Assembly (NCBI RefSeq): GCF_003627755.1
Contig: NZ_CP032694.1
Span: forward strand, 859,501 to 923,500
Direction of reading: 5' to 3'
Length of the DNA stretch: 64,000 bases
Source: Rhizobium jaguaris
GTDB lineage: Bacteria > Pseudomonadota > Alphaproteobacteria > Rhizobiales > Rhizobiaceae
Part shown: positions 46,728-57,872 of the stretch, piece after piece
How positions within the stretch are numbered: the first letter of the stretch is position 1
Layout: each line of letters starts with the position of its first letter
Made by a program: the position numbers and the translations under genes
Notes under the pieces: model-generated
What the model was told of the DNA's origin: nothing
The model's database searches: none
The model's input: only the letters and a program-made list of their open reading frames with translations

Positions 46728-47050
46728 GGTGAAACCCTTGGAAAACACGGGTGAGTTTGCCCTTTGGACAGGGCGGCGAAAACAGGCGGGAAGCTATTCG
46801 AGATGAGACGTCGTCATGTTAGCAAAGCTCATCCCCGCATTCAGCGCGCGAAGCGAGTCTTCCGTTCACAATCGCGTGCGCTCGCGCACCGCCGCTCCTG
46901 CGGCGTCTTCCACCGAATTTCAGTGAATCCGCGAAAGCTCATACGGGCCGACTTTTCCCCCTTGTAGCCTTCGGAATTCCTTTCTAGTCTAACGGGAAAA
47001 ACAGAGGGTTGGGTATCGCCAAGATGCCCTTGAACAAAACAGGAGAGACT
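46728..47050. promoter_or_regulatory. Divergent promoter region of the aldo/keto reductase and potF genes
   Basis: 323 bases without a convincing gene. A short GTGCGCTCGCGCAC palindrome lies near 46876-46889. AGGAGAG lies just before the potF start. No promoter box was identified with confidence. Confidence 0.4.
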
Positions 47051-48145
47051 ATGAAGTCCATGTTCGCACGGCTCGCAGCAACGGCTTTCGCGGCCGTTTC
47101 GCTGGTGACGGCAGCCCAGGCAGAAGACAAGGTCGTCAACATCTACAACTGGTCGGATTATATCGATGATTCGATCCTGGCCGATTTCACAAAGGAAACC
47201 GGCATCAAGGTCGTCTACGATACCTTCGATTCCAACGAGACGCTGGAAACCAAGCTCTTGGCGGGCAAGACCGGCTACGACATCGTCGTGCCGACGGCGG
47301 ACTTCATGCAGCGTCAGATCAAGGCTGGTGTGTTCCAGAAGCTCGACAAATCGAAGCTGCCGAACATCTCCAACATGTGGGACATGGTGATGCAGCGCAT
47401 TTCCACCTACGATCCCGGCAACCAATATGCCGTCGACTATATGTGGGGCACCAACGGCATCGGCTACAATGTCGACAAGGTGAAACAGATCCTCGGCACC
47501 GACGACAAGCCAACGCTCGAAGTGATTTTCGACCCGAAGGTCGCCGCCAAGTTCAAGGATTGCGGCATCTATATGCTCGATGCGCCGAAGGACGTCATCC
47601 CAACGGCGCTGGCCTATCTCGGCCTCGACCCGAACTCGACTAAGCCTGAGGATTTCAAGAAGGCCGAGGCTCTCCTGACGTCGATCCGGCCCTTCATCCG
47701 CAAGTTCCACTCGTCCGAATATATCAATGCGCTCGCCAACGGTGATATCTGCATCGCCTTCGGCTATTCCGGCGACATCCTGCAGGCGCGCAACCGCGCC
47801 GAAGAAGCTAAGAACGGCGTGCATGTCGACTATTCGATGCCGAAGCAGGCACAGATGTGGTTCGACGTCATGGCGATACCCGCCGACGCGCCGCACGTGG
47901 CCGAGGCGCACGAGTTCCTGAACTACATTATGAAGCCGGAAGTCATCGCCAAGGCCAGCAACTTCGTCGCCTATGCCAACGGCAACAAGGCTTCGCAGCA
48001 ATTCGTGAACAAGGAAATATTGGAGGATCCGGCTGTCTATCCGACTGACGAGATCATGAAAAACCTATTCACGGTGAAGCCGTGGGATCCGAAAACGCAG
48101 CGTCTGGCGACGCGCTTGTGGACCAAGGTCGTTACCGGTCAATAA
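47051..48145 (+). CDS. potF: Putrescine/spermidine-binding protein PotF type
   Basis: A periplasmic polyamine-binding protein of 364 residues. The signal peptide (hydrophobic 6-22) is cleaved after AQA, before EDKVVNIYNWSDYID. NIYNWSDYI is the PotD/PotF family hallmark, with YDIVVPTADFMQRQI and AVDYMWGTNGIGYN further on. AGGAGAG precedes the ATG at 47051. Followed by a strong terminator and then potG-potH-potI, it supplies the substrate to that transporter and matches the puuA/puuB-like genes upstream. Confidence 0.93.
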   Translation: MKSMFARLAATAFAAVSLVTAAQAEDKVVNIYNWSDYIDDSILADFTKETGIKVVYDTFDSNETLETKLLAGKTGYDIVVPTADFMQRQIKAGVFQKLDKSKLPNISNMWDMVMQRISTYDPGNQYAVDYMWGTNGIGYNVDKVKQILGTDDKPTLEVIFDPKVAAKFKDCGIYMLDAPKDVIPTALAYLGLDPNSTKPEDFKKAEALLTSIRPFIRKFHSSEYINALANGDICIAFGYSGDILQARNRAEEAKNGVHVDYSMPKQAQMWFDVMAIPADAPHVAEAHEFLNYIMKPEVIAKASNFVAYANGNKASQQFVNKEILEDPAVYPTDEIMKNLFTVKPWDPKTQRLATRLWTKVVTGQ

Positions 48146-48152
48146 GTCAGAC

Positions 48153-48186
48153 AAAGGCCCGGACGGAAACGTCCGGGCCTTTCCTT
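48153..48186 (+). terminator. Terminator/attenuator between potF and potG
   Basis: A perfect 13-bp stem AAAGGCCCGGACG/CGTCCGGGCCTTT with a GAAA tetraloop starts 8 bases after the potF stop. Read-through would feed potGHI, so it likely sets the ratio of binding protein to transporter. Confidence 0.88.
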
Positions 48187-48299
48187 AGTGCAACAGTGGT
48201 CCAGGACGGCGCTGAGCAGTTTTGGATGGGCTGATATGAAATCTGAAACGCTACCGGATGGGGAAAAGCCGGAGCGGCATCCATTGATTTCGGGGATAG

Positions 48300-49445
48300 A
48301 TGATGAAGTCTCTCGGTAACATCCGGCGCTCCTTTGCTCCTTGGACCGATCCTTCGGCAAAGCCGTACATTTCCTTCAAGAATGTCACGAAGAAGTTCGG
48401 CGATTTCACCGCCGTCGACAATCTCTCGCTGGATATCTACAACCGCGAATTCTTCGCCCTGCTCGGTGCTTCCGGCTGCGGCAAATCCACACTGCTGCGC
48501 ATGCTCGCGGGCTTCGAGCAGCCGACGACAGGCGAGATCGTCCTCGACGGCCAGAACCTTGCCGGCACGCCGCCCTACCGTCGTCCAGTCAACATGATGT
48601 TTCAGTCCTATGCGCTGTTCCCGCATATGACGGTGGAAAAGAACATCGCCTTCGGGCTGCGCCAGGATGGCATGCCGAAAGCCGAGATCGCAGAGCGCGT
48701 CGCGCAGATGCTGAAGCTCGTCAAGCTGGAGCAATTTGCAAAGCGCAAGCCGAACCAGCTCTCGGGCGGGCAGCGTCAGCGTGTGGCGCTCGCCCGTTCG
48801 CTCGCCAAGCGGCCGAAGGTGCTGCTGCTCGACGAACCGCTTGGCGCGCTCGACAAGAAGCTGCGCGAGGAGACCCAGTTCGAGCTGATGGACCTGCAGC
48901 AGAATCTCGGCCTCACCTTCGTCGTCGTTACCCACGACCAGGAAGAGGCGATGACCATGGCCGACCGCATTGCCGTGATGAGCCATGGCAGAGTCGTGCA
49001 GGTGGCAACGCCGGCGGAAATCTATGAAGCCCCCAATTCCCGCTTCGTGGCCGATTTCATCGGCGATGTGAACATTCTCGACGGCAATGTCACGCGCGCG
49101 AATGGCGGCACGGTCGAGATCGCGGTCGACAACGGCTTTACCTTGCGCACCGCAACTGGCGAGATGCCCACTGAAGGCAGCCGCGCCGGCTTCGCCATTC
49201 GGCCGGAAAAGCTGCGTGTCACGCCGCGCCCGCCGGCTAATGCCTCGGTCAATGCCGCCGAGGGCGAGATCTGGGATATCGCCTATCTCGGTGACATGAC
49301 GGTTTTCCACGTCAAGCTCAAGAGCGGACAGGTGGTGAAGGCCTCGTCGCTGAATGCGGTGCGCGCCGTGGAGGAGCCTTTTGCCTATGACCAGGACGTC
49401 TGGGTCTCCTTTGACGAAAATGCCGGTGTGCTGCTGAGGGACTGA
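48300..49445 (+). CDS. potG: Polyamine ABC transporter ATPase PotG
   Basis: A 381-residue ATPase of the PotA/PotG type. Walker A is GASGCGKST (56-64), signature LSGGQRQRVALARSL, Walker B KVLLLDEPLGALDKKLR, switch VVTHDQEEAMT, and a C-terminal TOBE domain (FAIRPEKLRVTPRP). ATG codons at 48300 and 48303 follow CGGGGA; either may be used. The stop is two bases before potH. Confidence 0.94.
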   Translation: MMKSLGNIRRSFAPWTDPSAKPYISFKNVTKKFGDFTAVDNLSLDIYNREFFALLGASGCGKSTLLRMLAGFEQPTTGEIVLDGQNLAGTPPYRRPVNMMFQSYALFPHMTVEKNIAFGLRQDGMPKAEIAERVAQMLKLVKLEQFAKRKPNQLSGGQRQRVALARSLAKRPKVLLLDEPLGALDKKLREETQFELMDLQQNLGLTFVVVTHDQEEAMTMADRIAVMSHGRVVQVATPAEIYEAPNSRFVADFIGDVNILDGNVTRANGGTVEIAVDNGFTLRTATGEMPTEGSRAGFAIRPEKLRVTPRPPANASVNAAEGEIWDIAYLGDMTVFHVKLKSGQVVKASSLNAVRAVEEPFAYDQDVWVSFDENAGVLLRD

Positions 49446-49447
49446 TC

Positions 49448-50359
49448 ATGAAGACGCTCGGCTCTTCCATCTATCAGCGCCTCGTCATCATCATTCCCTA
49501 TGCCTGGCTGCTGATTTTCTTTCTCGCGCCTTTCCTGATCGTCTTCCGTATTTCGCTGTCGACGAAGGCGCTCTCCGTTCCGCCCTATGATCCAGCTTTC
49601 AGCTGGTCGGACAGTTTCGGTGATTGGTGGGACAAGCTGCAGAGCATGTCCTTCGACAATTACACCTGGCTGGCCGGCGATCCGCTCTATTTCAACGCCT
49701 ATCTCCAGAGCCTGAAGATAGCGGGCATATCGACGATCCTGACACTGATCATCGCCTATCCCATTGCCTACGGCATGGCGCAGGCGCCGCGCAGCATCCG
49801 CCCGACGCTGTTGATGCTGGTCATCCTGCCGTTCTGGACGAGCTTCCTGATCCGCGTCTATTCCTGGATGGCGATCCTGAGCACCACGGGTTTGCTTAAT
49901 CAGCTGCTGATGGCACTCGGCGTCATCCATGAGCCGCTGGTGATCCTGAATACCAACACCGCCGTTTATATCGGCATGGTCTATTCCTATCTGCCTTTCA
50001 TGGTGCTGCCGCTCTATTCCTCGCTGGAAAAGATGGACGGCACGCTGATCGAGGCGGCTCAGGATCTCGGCTGCACGCCTATCGGCGCCTTCTGGCGCGT
50101 CACCTTCCCGCTGTCGATCCCTGGCGTCATTGCCGGTTGCATGCTGGTTTTCATTCCGGCGGTCGGCGAGTTCGTTATTCCCGATCTGCTCGGCGGCTCC
50201 GAAACGCTGATGATCGGCAAGGTGTTGTGGAGCGAATTCTACGGCAATACCGACTGGCCGCTGGCATCCGCGGTGGCGACCATCCTTCTGCTTGTGCTGG
50301 TGGTGCCCATCGTCTTCTTCCAACATGTACAGGCCAAAGCCGACGAGAAGGGGAGGTAA
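49448..50359 (+). CDS. potH: Polyamine ABC transporter permease PotH
   Basis: A 303-residue inner-membrane permease with six predicted helices and a conserved cytoplasmic loop (LIEAAQDLGCTPIGAFWRVTFP) that contacts the ATPase. VGEFVIPDLLGGSETLMIGKV is characteristic of PotB/PotH proteins. It lies between potG and potI, with two- and three-base gaps. Confidence 0.94.
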   Translation: MKTLGSSIYQRLVIIIPYAWLLIFFLAPFLIVFRISLSTKALSVPPYDPAFSWSDSFGDWWDKLQSMSFDNYTWLAGDPLYFNAYLQSLKIAGISTILTLIIAYPIAYGMAQAPRSIRPTLLMLVILPFWTSFLIRVYSWMAILSTTGLLNQLLMALGVIHEPLVILNTNTAVYIGMVYSYLPFMVLPLYSSLEKMDGTLIEAAQDLGCTPIGAFWRVTFPLSIPGVIAGCMLVFIPAVGEFVIPDLLGGSETLMIGKVLWSEFYGNTDWPLASAVATILLLVLVVPIVFFQHVQAKADEKGR

Positions 50360-50362
50360 GCC

Positions 50363-51178
50363 ATGATCCGCTGGTCCCGCTTCAATATCATCTCCGTCAC
50401 GCTCGGCCTTGCCTTCCTCTATTTGCCGATCCTGCTGCTGGTCATCTATTCCTTCAACGCCTCGCGGCTGGTCACGGTCTGGGGCGGCTTCTCGACGCAA
50501 TGGTACGGTCATCTGCTGCGAAACAACGACATGCTCAACGCTGCCTGGCTGACCGTACGCATCGCTGTGTTCTCGGCGACGATCGCGACCGTGCTCGGTA
50601 CGCTGGCGGCATTGACGCTGGTTCGCTACACCCGCTTCCGCGGCCGTATCCTGTTTTCCGGCATGATCTATGCGCCTCTGGTCATGCCCGACGTCATCAC
50701 CGGCCTATCGCTGCTGCTGCTCTTCGTCGCCGCCGGTATCGATCGCGGATTCTGGACCATTGTCATGGCGCATACGACGCTGACCATGTGCTTCGTTGCG
50801 GTCGTCGTACAGTCCAGACTTCTGAGCTTCGACCGCTCGATCGAAGAGGCGGCTCTCGATCTCGGCGCGCCGCCCGTGCGCACCTTCTTCGAGATCACGC
50901 TGCCGATCATCGCGCCGGCGGTGTTTTCCGGCTGGGTGCTGGCGCTGACGCTGTCGCTGGATGATCTGGTGATCGCCACATTTGCTTCGGGGGCCGGCGC
51001 TAAGACATTGCCGATGCTGATCTACAGCCAGGTGAAGCTCGGCGTGACGCCGGAGATCAACGCGATCTGCACCATCCTGATCGGCGTCGTTACCGTGGGC
51101 GTCATCTGCGCCTCCGTCGTCACTAAACGCCGCGAAGTGCAGCGCCAGAGAGATGAGCACGCGGCAGCCGCGGCGTAA
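50363..51178 (+). CDS. potI: Polyamine ABC transporter permease PotI
   Basis: A 271-residue PotC/PotI permease with six hydrophobic helices and the EAA loop IEEAALDLGAPPVRTFFEITLP. The stretch LALTLSLDDLVIATFASGAG is typical of the family. Last gene of potFGHI; convergent with the AsmA-family gene. Confidence 0.94.
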   Translation: MIRWSRFNIISVTLGLAFLYLPILLLVIYSFNASRLVTVWGGFSTQWYGHLLRNNDMLNAAWLTVRIAVFSATIATVLGTLAALTLVRYTRFRGRILFSGMIYAPLVMPDVITGLSLLLLFVAAGIDRGFWTIVMAHTTLTMCFVAVVVQSRLLSFDRSIEEAALDLGAPPVRTFFEITLPIIAPAVFSGWVLALTLSLDDLVIATFASGAGAKTLPMLIYSQVKLGVTPEINAICTILIGVVTVGVICASVVTKRREVQRQRDEHAAAAA

Positions 51179-51204
51179 GGCAAAACCAGCGGCGGGGTGG
51201 GGAG

Positions 51205-53106
51205 CTATTGTTGCTGCGGCTGCTGGTCTGACTTGTGCAGTAGCGTTTTGACAGGCGAGATCACTGGGTCCGGCCAGGTGCCGCCGATGTAGAAGGGCAG
51301 CATCGGCAACTCCGCGGCATTGGCCGGATCGCTCGCCTGCATCGTGCCCGACAGCGCCAGTCCGTTGCTACGGAAGGGAACGACGCCGTTCAGCATCACG
51401 ATTTCGTTGCGCCCGACGATCTTGGCGCCGTGAATATCGACCGACCCCTTGGCGACGCTTGCATCGACATCCAGGCTGTCGAAATCGAAGGCCGTGTCGG
51501 CGATGTCGCTCATCCGGAAAAAAGCTCTGCTGGACGCAAGCTCGCGGAAGGTTGAGATGTTGAACTGCCGGAAGGAGCCGGCGGCCGAGGTGAAATGCAT
51601 ATTGCCGGCGACATCGCCGAGATTGGCGGCCCAGATCGGCTTCGATGTGCTGAGTGAAAGGTCCAGCGATCCCTTCGTCAGCGGCAGTGGCCCCGCGAGA
51701 TTGAGCCGGGTGAATAGCCCGCCGAAATCGGCGTTATGGATGGAGATCTGCAATTTGCCGCCGCCATCGAAGTCGCCTTGCGCGACCTCCAGATGCGAGG
51801 TGAGCTCTCCGCCCTCGAAGCCGCTGTCGCCGATGTCGAATTTTGCCTTGCCGCCGGCAACCAGCAGGCTGGCGCCGATATCATCGAATTGAAATGGGCC
51901 GAGCACCGCTTTGTTCGACGAAAGCCGCATATCCACATCGAGGCGCTGCAGCGGATTGCCGTTGAGCAAAGCGTCGATGGCGGTATCGGCGGCCAGCCGC
52001 ATGGAAAATGCCGCCAGGAACGGATTGAGGTTCATCTGGTCGAAGGCAAGCGTGCCGGAAATCTTCGGCTTGCCGGCCTTCGAATAGCTCAGATCCATGA
52101 CGCCGGACGCAGCGGAGTCGTTGACCTTGAAGTTCAGATTATTGAAGCGCAGACCGTTTGGGATCGTGGCGACGTCGGCATTGAGAGAGACGTTCTGCAG
52201 CGTACTGGCGGCTGGCAGATGTTCCCCGCTCCAGGCCAGGAAGGAGGGCACATTCGGCACGCTCAGGTTCAGATTTCCGGTCAGTGCGGCAAAATTGGAA
52301 AGGCCGGTGGCACCGGTATAGGTCCAGTTGATCAGTGGCGAGGAGAAGCTTGTTTTTGCATCGACACGCTTGCCGGCAAAGAGCAACAGAGGCTGGGCGG
52401 AACTAAAATCGATCTTGACGTCCTGACCGTTGAGACGCGCCAGGATGACAGCGCTCATCGGGCGGGATAGCCGCGGCCAGGAGATGTCGGCGTTCACGCC
52501 GCTCATCTTGTAGAGTTTGCCGCTGCGGTCATCCGTCATCTCGACGCTGCCGTCCTCGATGGTCAGCGTGCCGATGACGGCATCCTGATCCTTGCTCATC
52601 GTCAGGCTCTGGTTGGAGGATTGCTCCACCCGTTCGATTGCCTTGGACAGCAGCCCTTCATTCGTCCAGTCGATCAGACCGGTTTCGTCGCGGCGGATAT
52701 AGATCACCGGCCGCAGGAAATGGAATTCATGAAAATGCGCACGTCCGCGCAGCGCGGCAAACAGCGAGAAATCCGCCGAGAGGCTGTCGACATGGCCGAG
52801 CACCTTGCCGTTTTTCGTCGGTTCGCGGATGGTGACCTGGTTGAGCGTCACACGTGGCGTCGGCCAGAATTCCAGTGTCGGTGCACCCTCGATCTGGGCG
52901 CGATATCCCGTCCAGTCCGACAGCGCTTTCTCGATGCCGGAGCGCACCAGGCCGCTGGAGATCAGAAAGGGAGCGGTTGCCCTGAAAACGGCGAAGATAA
53001 CGATAATGGCAAAAAGGGCGATGCCCGTGGTGCGTGCAACAGCGGGCAGCCAACGCGAGGCCGATCGCATCGTCAACCACCATTTGTTATTCCTCGACGC
53101 TCTCAT
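51205..53106 (-). CDS. AsmA-family protein
   Basis: A 633-residue envelope protein. One N-terminal membrane helix (about 20-42, GIALFAIIVIFAVF) is followed by a large periplasmic beta-rich region with the AsmA N-terminal pattern (GYRAQIEGAPTLEFWPTPRVTLNQVTI). The C-terminal AsmA_2-type part has LDLSLSTSKPIW and VKTLL at the end. AsmA-like proteins bridge the periplasm and are linked to lipid transport. The start is uncertain: ATG 53106 or ATG 53070, neither with a good ribosome site. Divergent from the acetoacetyl-CoA synthetase gene. Confidence 0.82.
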   Translation of the reverse strand: MRASRNNKWWLTMRSASRWLPAVARTTGIALFAIIVIFAVFRATAPFLISSGLVRSGIEKALSDWTGYRAQIEGAPTLEFWPTPRVTLNQVTIREPTKNGKVLGHVDSLSADFSLFAALRGRAHFHEFHFLRPVIYIRRDETGLIDWTNEGLLSKAIERVEQSSNQSLTMSKDQDAVIGTLTIEDGSVEMTDDRSGKLYKMSGVNADISWPRLSRPMSAVILARLNGQDVKIDFSSAQPLLLFAGKRVDAKTSFSSPLINWTYTGATGLSNFAALTGNLNLSVPNVPSFLAWSGEHLPAASTLQNVSLNADVATIPNGLRFNNLNFKVNDSAASGVMDLSYSKAGKPKISGTLAFDQMNLNPFLAAFSMRLAADTAIDALLNGNPLQRLDVDMRLSSNKAVLGPFQFDDIGASLLVAGGKAKFDIGDSGFEGGELTSHLEVAQGDFDGGGKLQISIHNADFGGLFTRLNLAGPLPLTKGSLDLSLSTSKPIWAANLGDVAGNMHFTSAAGSFRQFNISTFRELASSRAFFRMSDIADTAFDFDSLDVDASVAKGSVDIHGAKIVGRNEIVMLNGVVPFRSNGLALSGTMQASDPANAAELPMLPFYIGGTWPDPVISPVKTLLHKSDQQPQQQ

Positions 53107-53269
53107 GATCCCGCGGAGACTTTCATACTGATAGCGCTGATATGCCTGCGTTTGCCGGATATAGGAAATGATCGGCGGATGCAAACATTGTACAGGGCGA
53201 ATACACACAACTCAGTGACTTTATAATGCGCTGCAGCATGGTATATAAGCCGAAAACGGAGGAGAAAAT

Positions 53270-55222
<1,953 letters not shown>

Positions 55223-55434
55223 GCCTCTCTTAAAATTGAGGGGCAAACCATGACCTATGGGCGGTAACCCAGCGTTAAGAAACATTGGTCAAAGGTAAAA
55301 TCCAACTTGGGGCCGTTCGTTTGAGTTAGGAGCGGCTTGGAGCCGCAAGGCTCCCGAAACATGACGTTGATCGACTCGAGCTTTCGTTAGACAGCATCAA
55401 TTTCAAAGGCAGCGCACATTCGCTGCCTTTTTTT
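55223..55434 (+). ncRNA. Candidate small RNA or leader ending in a terminator
   Basis: A 212-base stretch between acetoacetyl-CoA synthetase and the RNA helicase has no gene. It contains GGAGC/GGCTCC hairpin arms near 55331-55356, a CTCCC loop-like word that could pair with ribosome-binding sites, and ends in a clear terminator at 55405-55434. Rhizobial trans-acting RNAs have such features. No known RNA family was recognised, and the 5' end is unknown. Confidence 0.35.
55405..55434 (+). terminator. Rho-independent terminator upstream of the helicase gene
   Basis: A 10-bp stem AAAGGCAGCG/CGCTGCCTTT with a six-base loop (CACATT) followed by further T residues. It lies 183 bases after the acetoacetyl-CoA synthetase stop, far for that gene alone, and about 140 bases before the helicase start. 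Confidence 0.85.
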
Positions 55435-55575
55435 CGTTGTGCATCGCACAAATACGCGCCTGCTCTGTACATTGGCTTGCCGACGAAGTATGTGCACGCC
55501 AGAAGAAGAGGCCTGCAACGTGCGGGTCACGATGATCCGCGCCGCTGGCGTGCGAAGAATTCCGAAAGACAAGAT

Positions 55576-57495
55576 ATGACCGAATTCGAAGGCATCGTTC
55601 CTGCGATCGCCCAGGCTTTGGCAAAGCGCGGTTACGAAGTGCTGACGCCAGTACAGAAGGCCATGCTCGATCCTGGCCTTGCCGGCAAGGACGCATTGGT
55701 GTCGGCCCAGACCGGCTCCGGCAAGACGGTCGCCTTCGGCCTGGCCTTGGCTCCGGGCCTGTTGCGGGGCGCCGAGCGCTTCGGCCCCGCCGGCACGCCG
55801 TTGGCATTGGCGATCGCGCCGACCCGCGAACTGGCGCTGCAGGTGCAGCGGGAGCTGGAATGGCTGTATGAACTGACGGGTGCGACCATTGCCTCCTGCG
55901 TCGGCGGCATGGATATGCGCACCGAAAAGCGGGCTTTGGAGCGCGGTGCGCACATCGTCGTCGGTACGCCAGGGCGCCTCTGCGACCATATCCGCCGGAA
56001 TTCGCTGGACATCTCAGAGCTCAAGGCCGTTGTCCTGGACGAGGCCGACGAGATGCTCGACCTCGGCTTCCGCGAAGACCTGGAATTCATCCTGGAAACT
56101 GCGCCGGCCGAGCGGCGGACATTGATGTTTTCGGCAACCGTGCCGCGCTCGATCGCCAAGCTCGCCGAAAACTACCAGCGCGATGCCGTGCGCATCGCCA
56201 CCGCCTCGGAAGCCAAGCAGCATGTCGATATCGACTATCGCGCCCTGACGGTCGTGCCGAGCGATAGGGAAAACGCCATCATCAACGTTCTGCGCTACTA
56301 CGAAGCCCAGAACGCCATCGTCTTCTGTTCGACACGTGCGGCTGTCAATCATCTGACCGCGCGCTTCAACAACCGAGGCTTCTCCGTCGTTGCTCTCTCG
56401 GGCGAGCTCAGCCAGAGCGAACGTACGCATGCGCTGCAGGCCATGCGCGACGGCCGCGCCCGCGTCTGCATCGCCACCGACGTTGCCGCCCGCGGCATCG
56501 ATCTGCCGGGCCTGGAACTGGTGGTTCACGCCGATCTGCCGACCAATCCGGAAACGCTGCTGCATCGCAGCGGCCGCACCGGCCGCGCCGGTCGCAAGGG
56601 CGTCAGCGCCCTGATCGTGCCGCTTAGTGCCCGCCGCCGCACCGAACGCTTGCTCGAGAACGCCCGCATCCGCGCCACATGGGCAAAGCCGCCATCCGCC
56701 GAGGAGGTCAATCGCCGCGACGACGAGCGTCTTCTCGCCGATCCGATTTTCTCCGCGCCGTTGCGTGATGACGAACAGTCCTTGGTTCAGCAACTGCTGC
56801 AAAGCCATGGTGCCGAACAGGTTGCCGCTGCATTCCTGCGCCAGTACCGCACCGGCCACTCCGCGCCGGAGGATCTGCAGGATGTTCCCGCCGAGGGCGA
56901 GCGCAGGAAACCCCGCCGCGACGATTTTTCCGCCCCGCGCGATGATGCGCCTTCCGCCGGACGCAACGACTTCACCGACGGCGTCTGGGTGTCGCTCTCG
57001 GTCGGCCGCAAGCAGAATGCCGAGCCGCGCTGGCTGATCCCGATGCTCTGCCGCAACGGCAACCTCACCAAGCGCGACATCGGCGCGATCAAGATGATGC
57101 CGGAAGAAACCTTCGTGGAATTTTCGGCCGAAGGCGCCGAGCGCCTCCTGTCGGCCATCGGGCCCGACAAGACGCTGGAAAGGGGCATCCGCGTCAAGCC
57201 GCTTGCCGGCGTACCGGATTTTTCGCAGGCCAAGCGGGAAGGAACCTACGGAAAGAAGAAACCCTTCTCGGACAAGAGCGCCCGTCCGAACGACGCAGCC
57301 AAGCCGAAATGGAAGTCCGAGCGCAAGCCGGAACGGACGCAGGCGGGCGAGGGCAGTGTTTCCGAACGTCCGGACAAGAAGCCCTGGTCAAAGAAGCCGG
57401 GCAAGCCGAATTTCGCCAAGAAAGATGCCGGCCCGGCAGCAGGCAAGCCGAATTCGAGGGCCAAGCGTAAGGCTGACAAGGCGCGCGGAGAGTGA
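55576..57495 (+). CDS. DEAD-box RNA helicase with DbpA-type RNA-binding domain
   Basis: A 639-residue ATP-dependent RNA helicase (DeaD/CsdA type) that remodels ribosomal or mRNA structures. Motifs in order: AQTGSGKT (44-51), PTRELA, GTPGR, DEAD (155-158), SAT, ATDVAARGID and HRSGRTGRAGR. A C-terminal DbpA RNA-recognition domain follows (about 470-545: WVSLSVGRKQNAEPRWLIPMLC..., MPEETFVEF). The tail from about 560 is Lys/Arg/Pro-rich. The ATG at 55576 begins MTEFEGIVP; the upstream frame from 55477 is non-homologous. The leader contains a terminator, which suggests regulated read-through or a separate small RNA. Confidence 0.93.
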   Translation: MTEFEGIVPAIAQALAKRGYEVLTPVQKAMLDPGLAGKDALVSAQTGSGKTVAFGLALAPGLLRGAERFGPAGTPLALAIAPTRELALQVQRELEWLYELTGATIASCVGGMDMRTEKRALERGAHIVVGTPGRLCDHIRRNSLDISELKAVVLDEADEMLDLGFREDLEFILETAPAERRTLMFSATVPRSIAKLAENYQRDAVRIATASEAKQHVDIDYRALTVVPSDRENAIINVLRYYEAQNAIVFCSTRAAVNHLTARFNNRGFSVVALSGELSQSERTHALQAMRDGRARVCIATDVAARGIDLPGLELVVHADLPTNPETLLHRSGRTGRAGRKGVSALIVPLSARRRTERLLENARIRATWAKPPSAEEVNRRDDERLLADPIFSAPLRDDEQSLVQQLLQSHGAEQVAAAFLRQYRTGHSAPEDLQDVPAEGERRKPRRDDFSAPRDDAPSAGRNDFTDGVWVSLSVGRKQNAEPRWLIPMLCRNGNLTKRDIGAIKMMPEETFVEFSAEGAERLLSAIGPDKTLERGIRVKPLAGVPDFSQAKREGTYGKKKPFSDKSARPNDAAKPKWKSERKPERTQAGEGSVSERPDKKPWSKKPGKPNFAKKDAGPAAGKPNSRAKRKADKARGE

Positions 57496-57501
57496 TCTGC
57501 C

Positions 57502-57795
57502 CTATTCGACGGGTGTCGCTTTCTGAACCAGCACTTTCGCCACCAGCCCCGCGGTCTCTTCGCGCCATTGCTTGATGGAAGGGCTGTTGAGATGCAGCTC
57601 AAACGCGGCGGCGTCCTGGTAGACTTCGTGGATGTAGATCTTCGCGTCGTCGTCGTTCGACGTCATGATGTCGAAGCTTAGGGTTCCGCGCTCATCACGC
57701 AGGCAGCGAGCGCGATGCGCTTTCAGCAACGGGATTAGTTGTCCGCTATGGCCGGCGACGGCCTCGATTGTTCCAAGCACCACAAGCTTTGACAT
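57502..57795 (-). CDS. Antibiotic-biosynthesis-monooxygenase-domain protein (quinol monooxygenase type)
   Basis: A 97-residue ABM-fold protein: VVLGTIEAVAGHSGQLIPLLKAHRARCLRDERGTLSFDIM and IYIHEVYQDAAAFELHLNSPSIKQW are the family pattern (YgiN-like). Such small dimers oxidise quinols or aromatic polyketides, or bind haem-like ligands. It is the last gene of a minus-strand group after the epoxide hydrolase, with a 77-base gap. It could help detoxify quinone- or epoxide-type compounds. Substrate unknown. Confidence 0.82.
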   Translation of the reverse strand: MSKLVVLGTIEAVAGHSGQLIPLLKAHRARCLRDERGTLSFDIMTSNDDDAKIYIHEVYQDAAAFELHLNSPSIKQWREETAGLVAKVLVQKATPVE

Positions 57796-57872
57796 GATCG
57801 TTCCTTCGGATATCGAGTGTCTCTCAAAGTGGAAGGCGCGACAAAGCTGCGCGCCATCCGTGGCCCTTCCGC

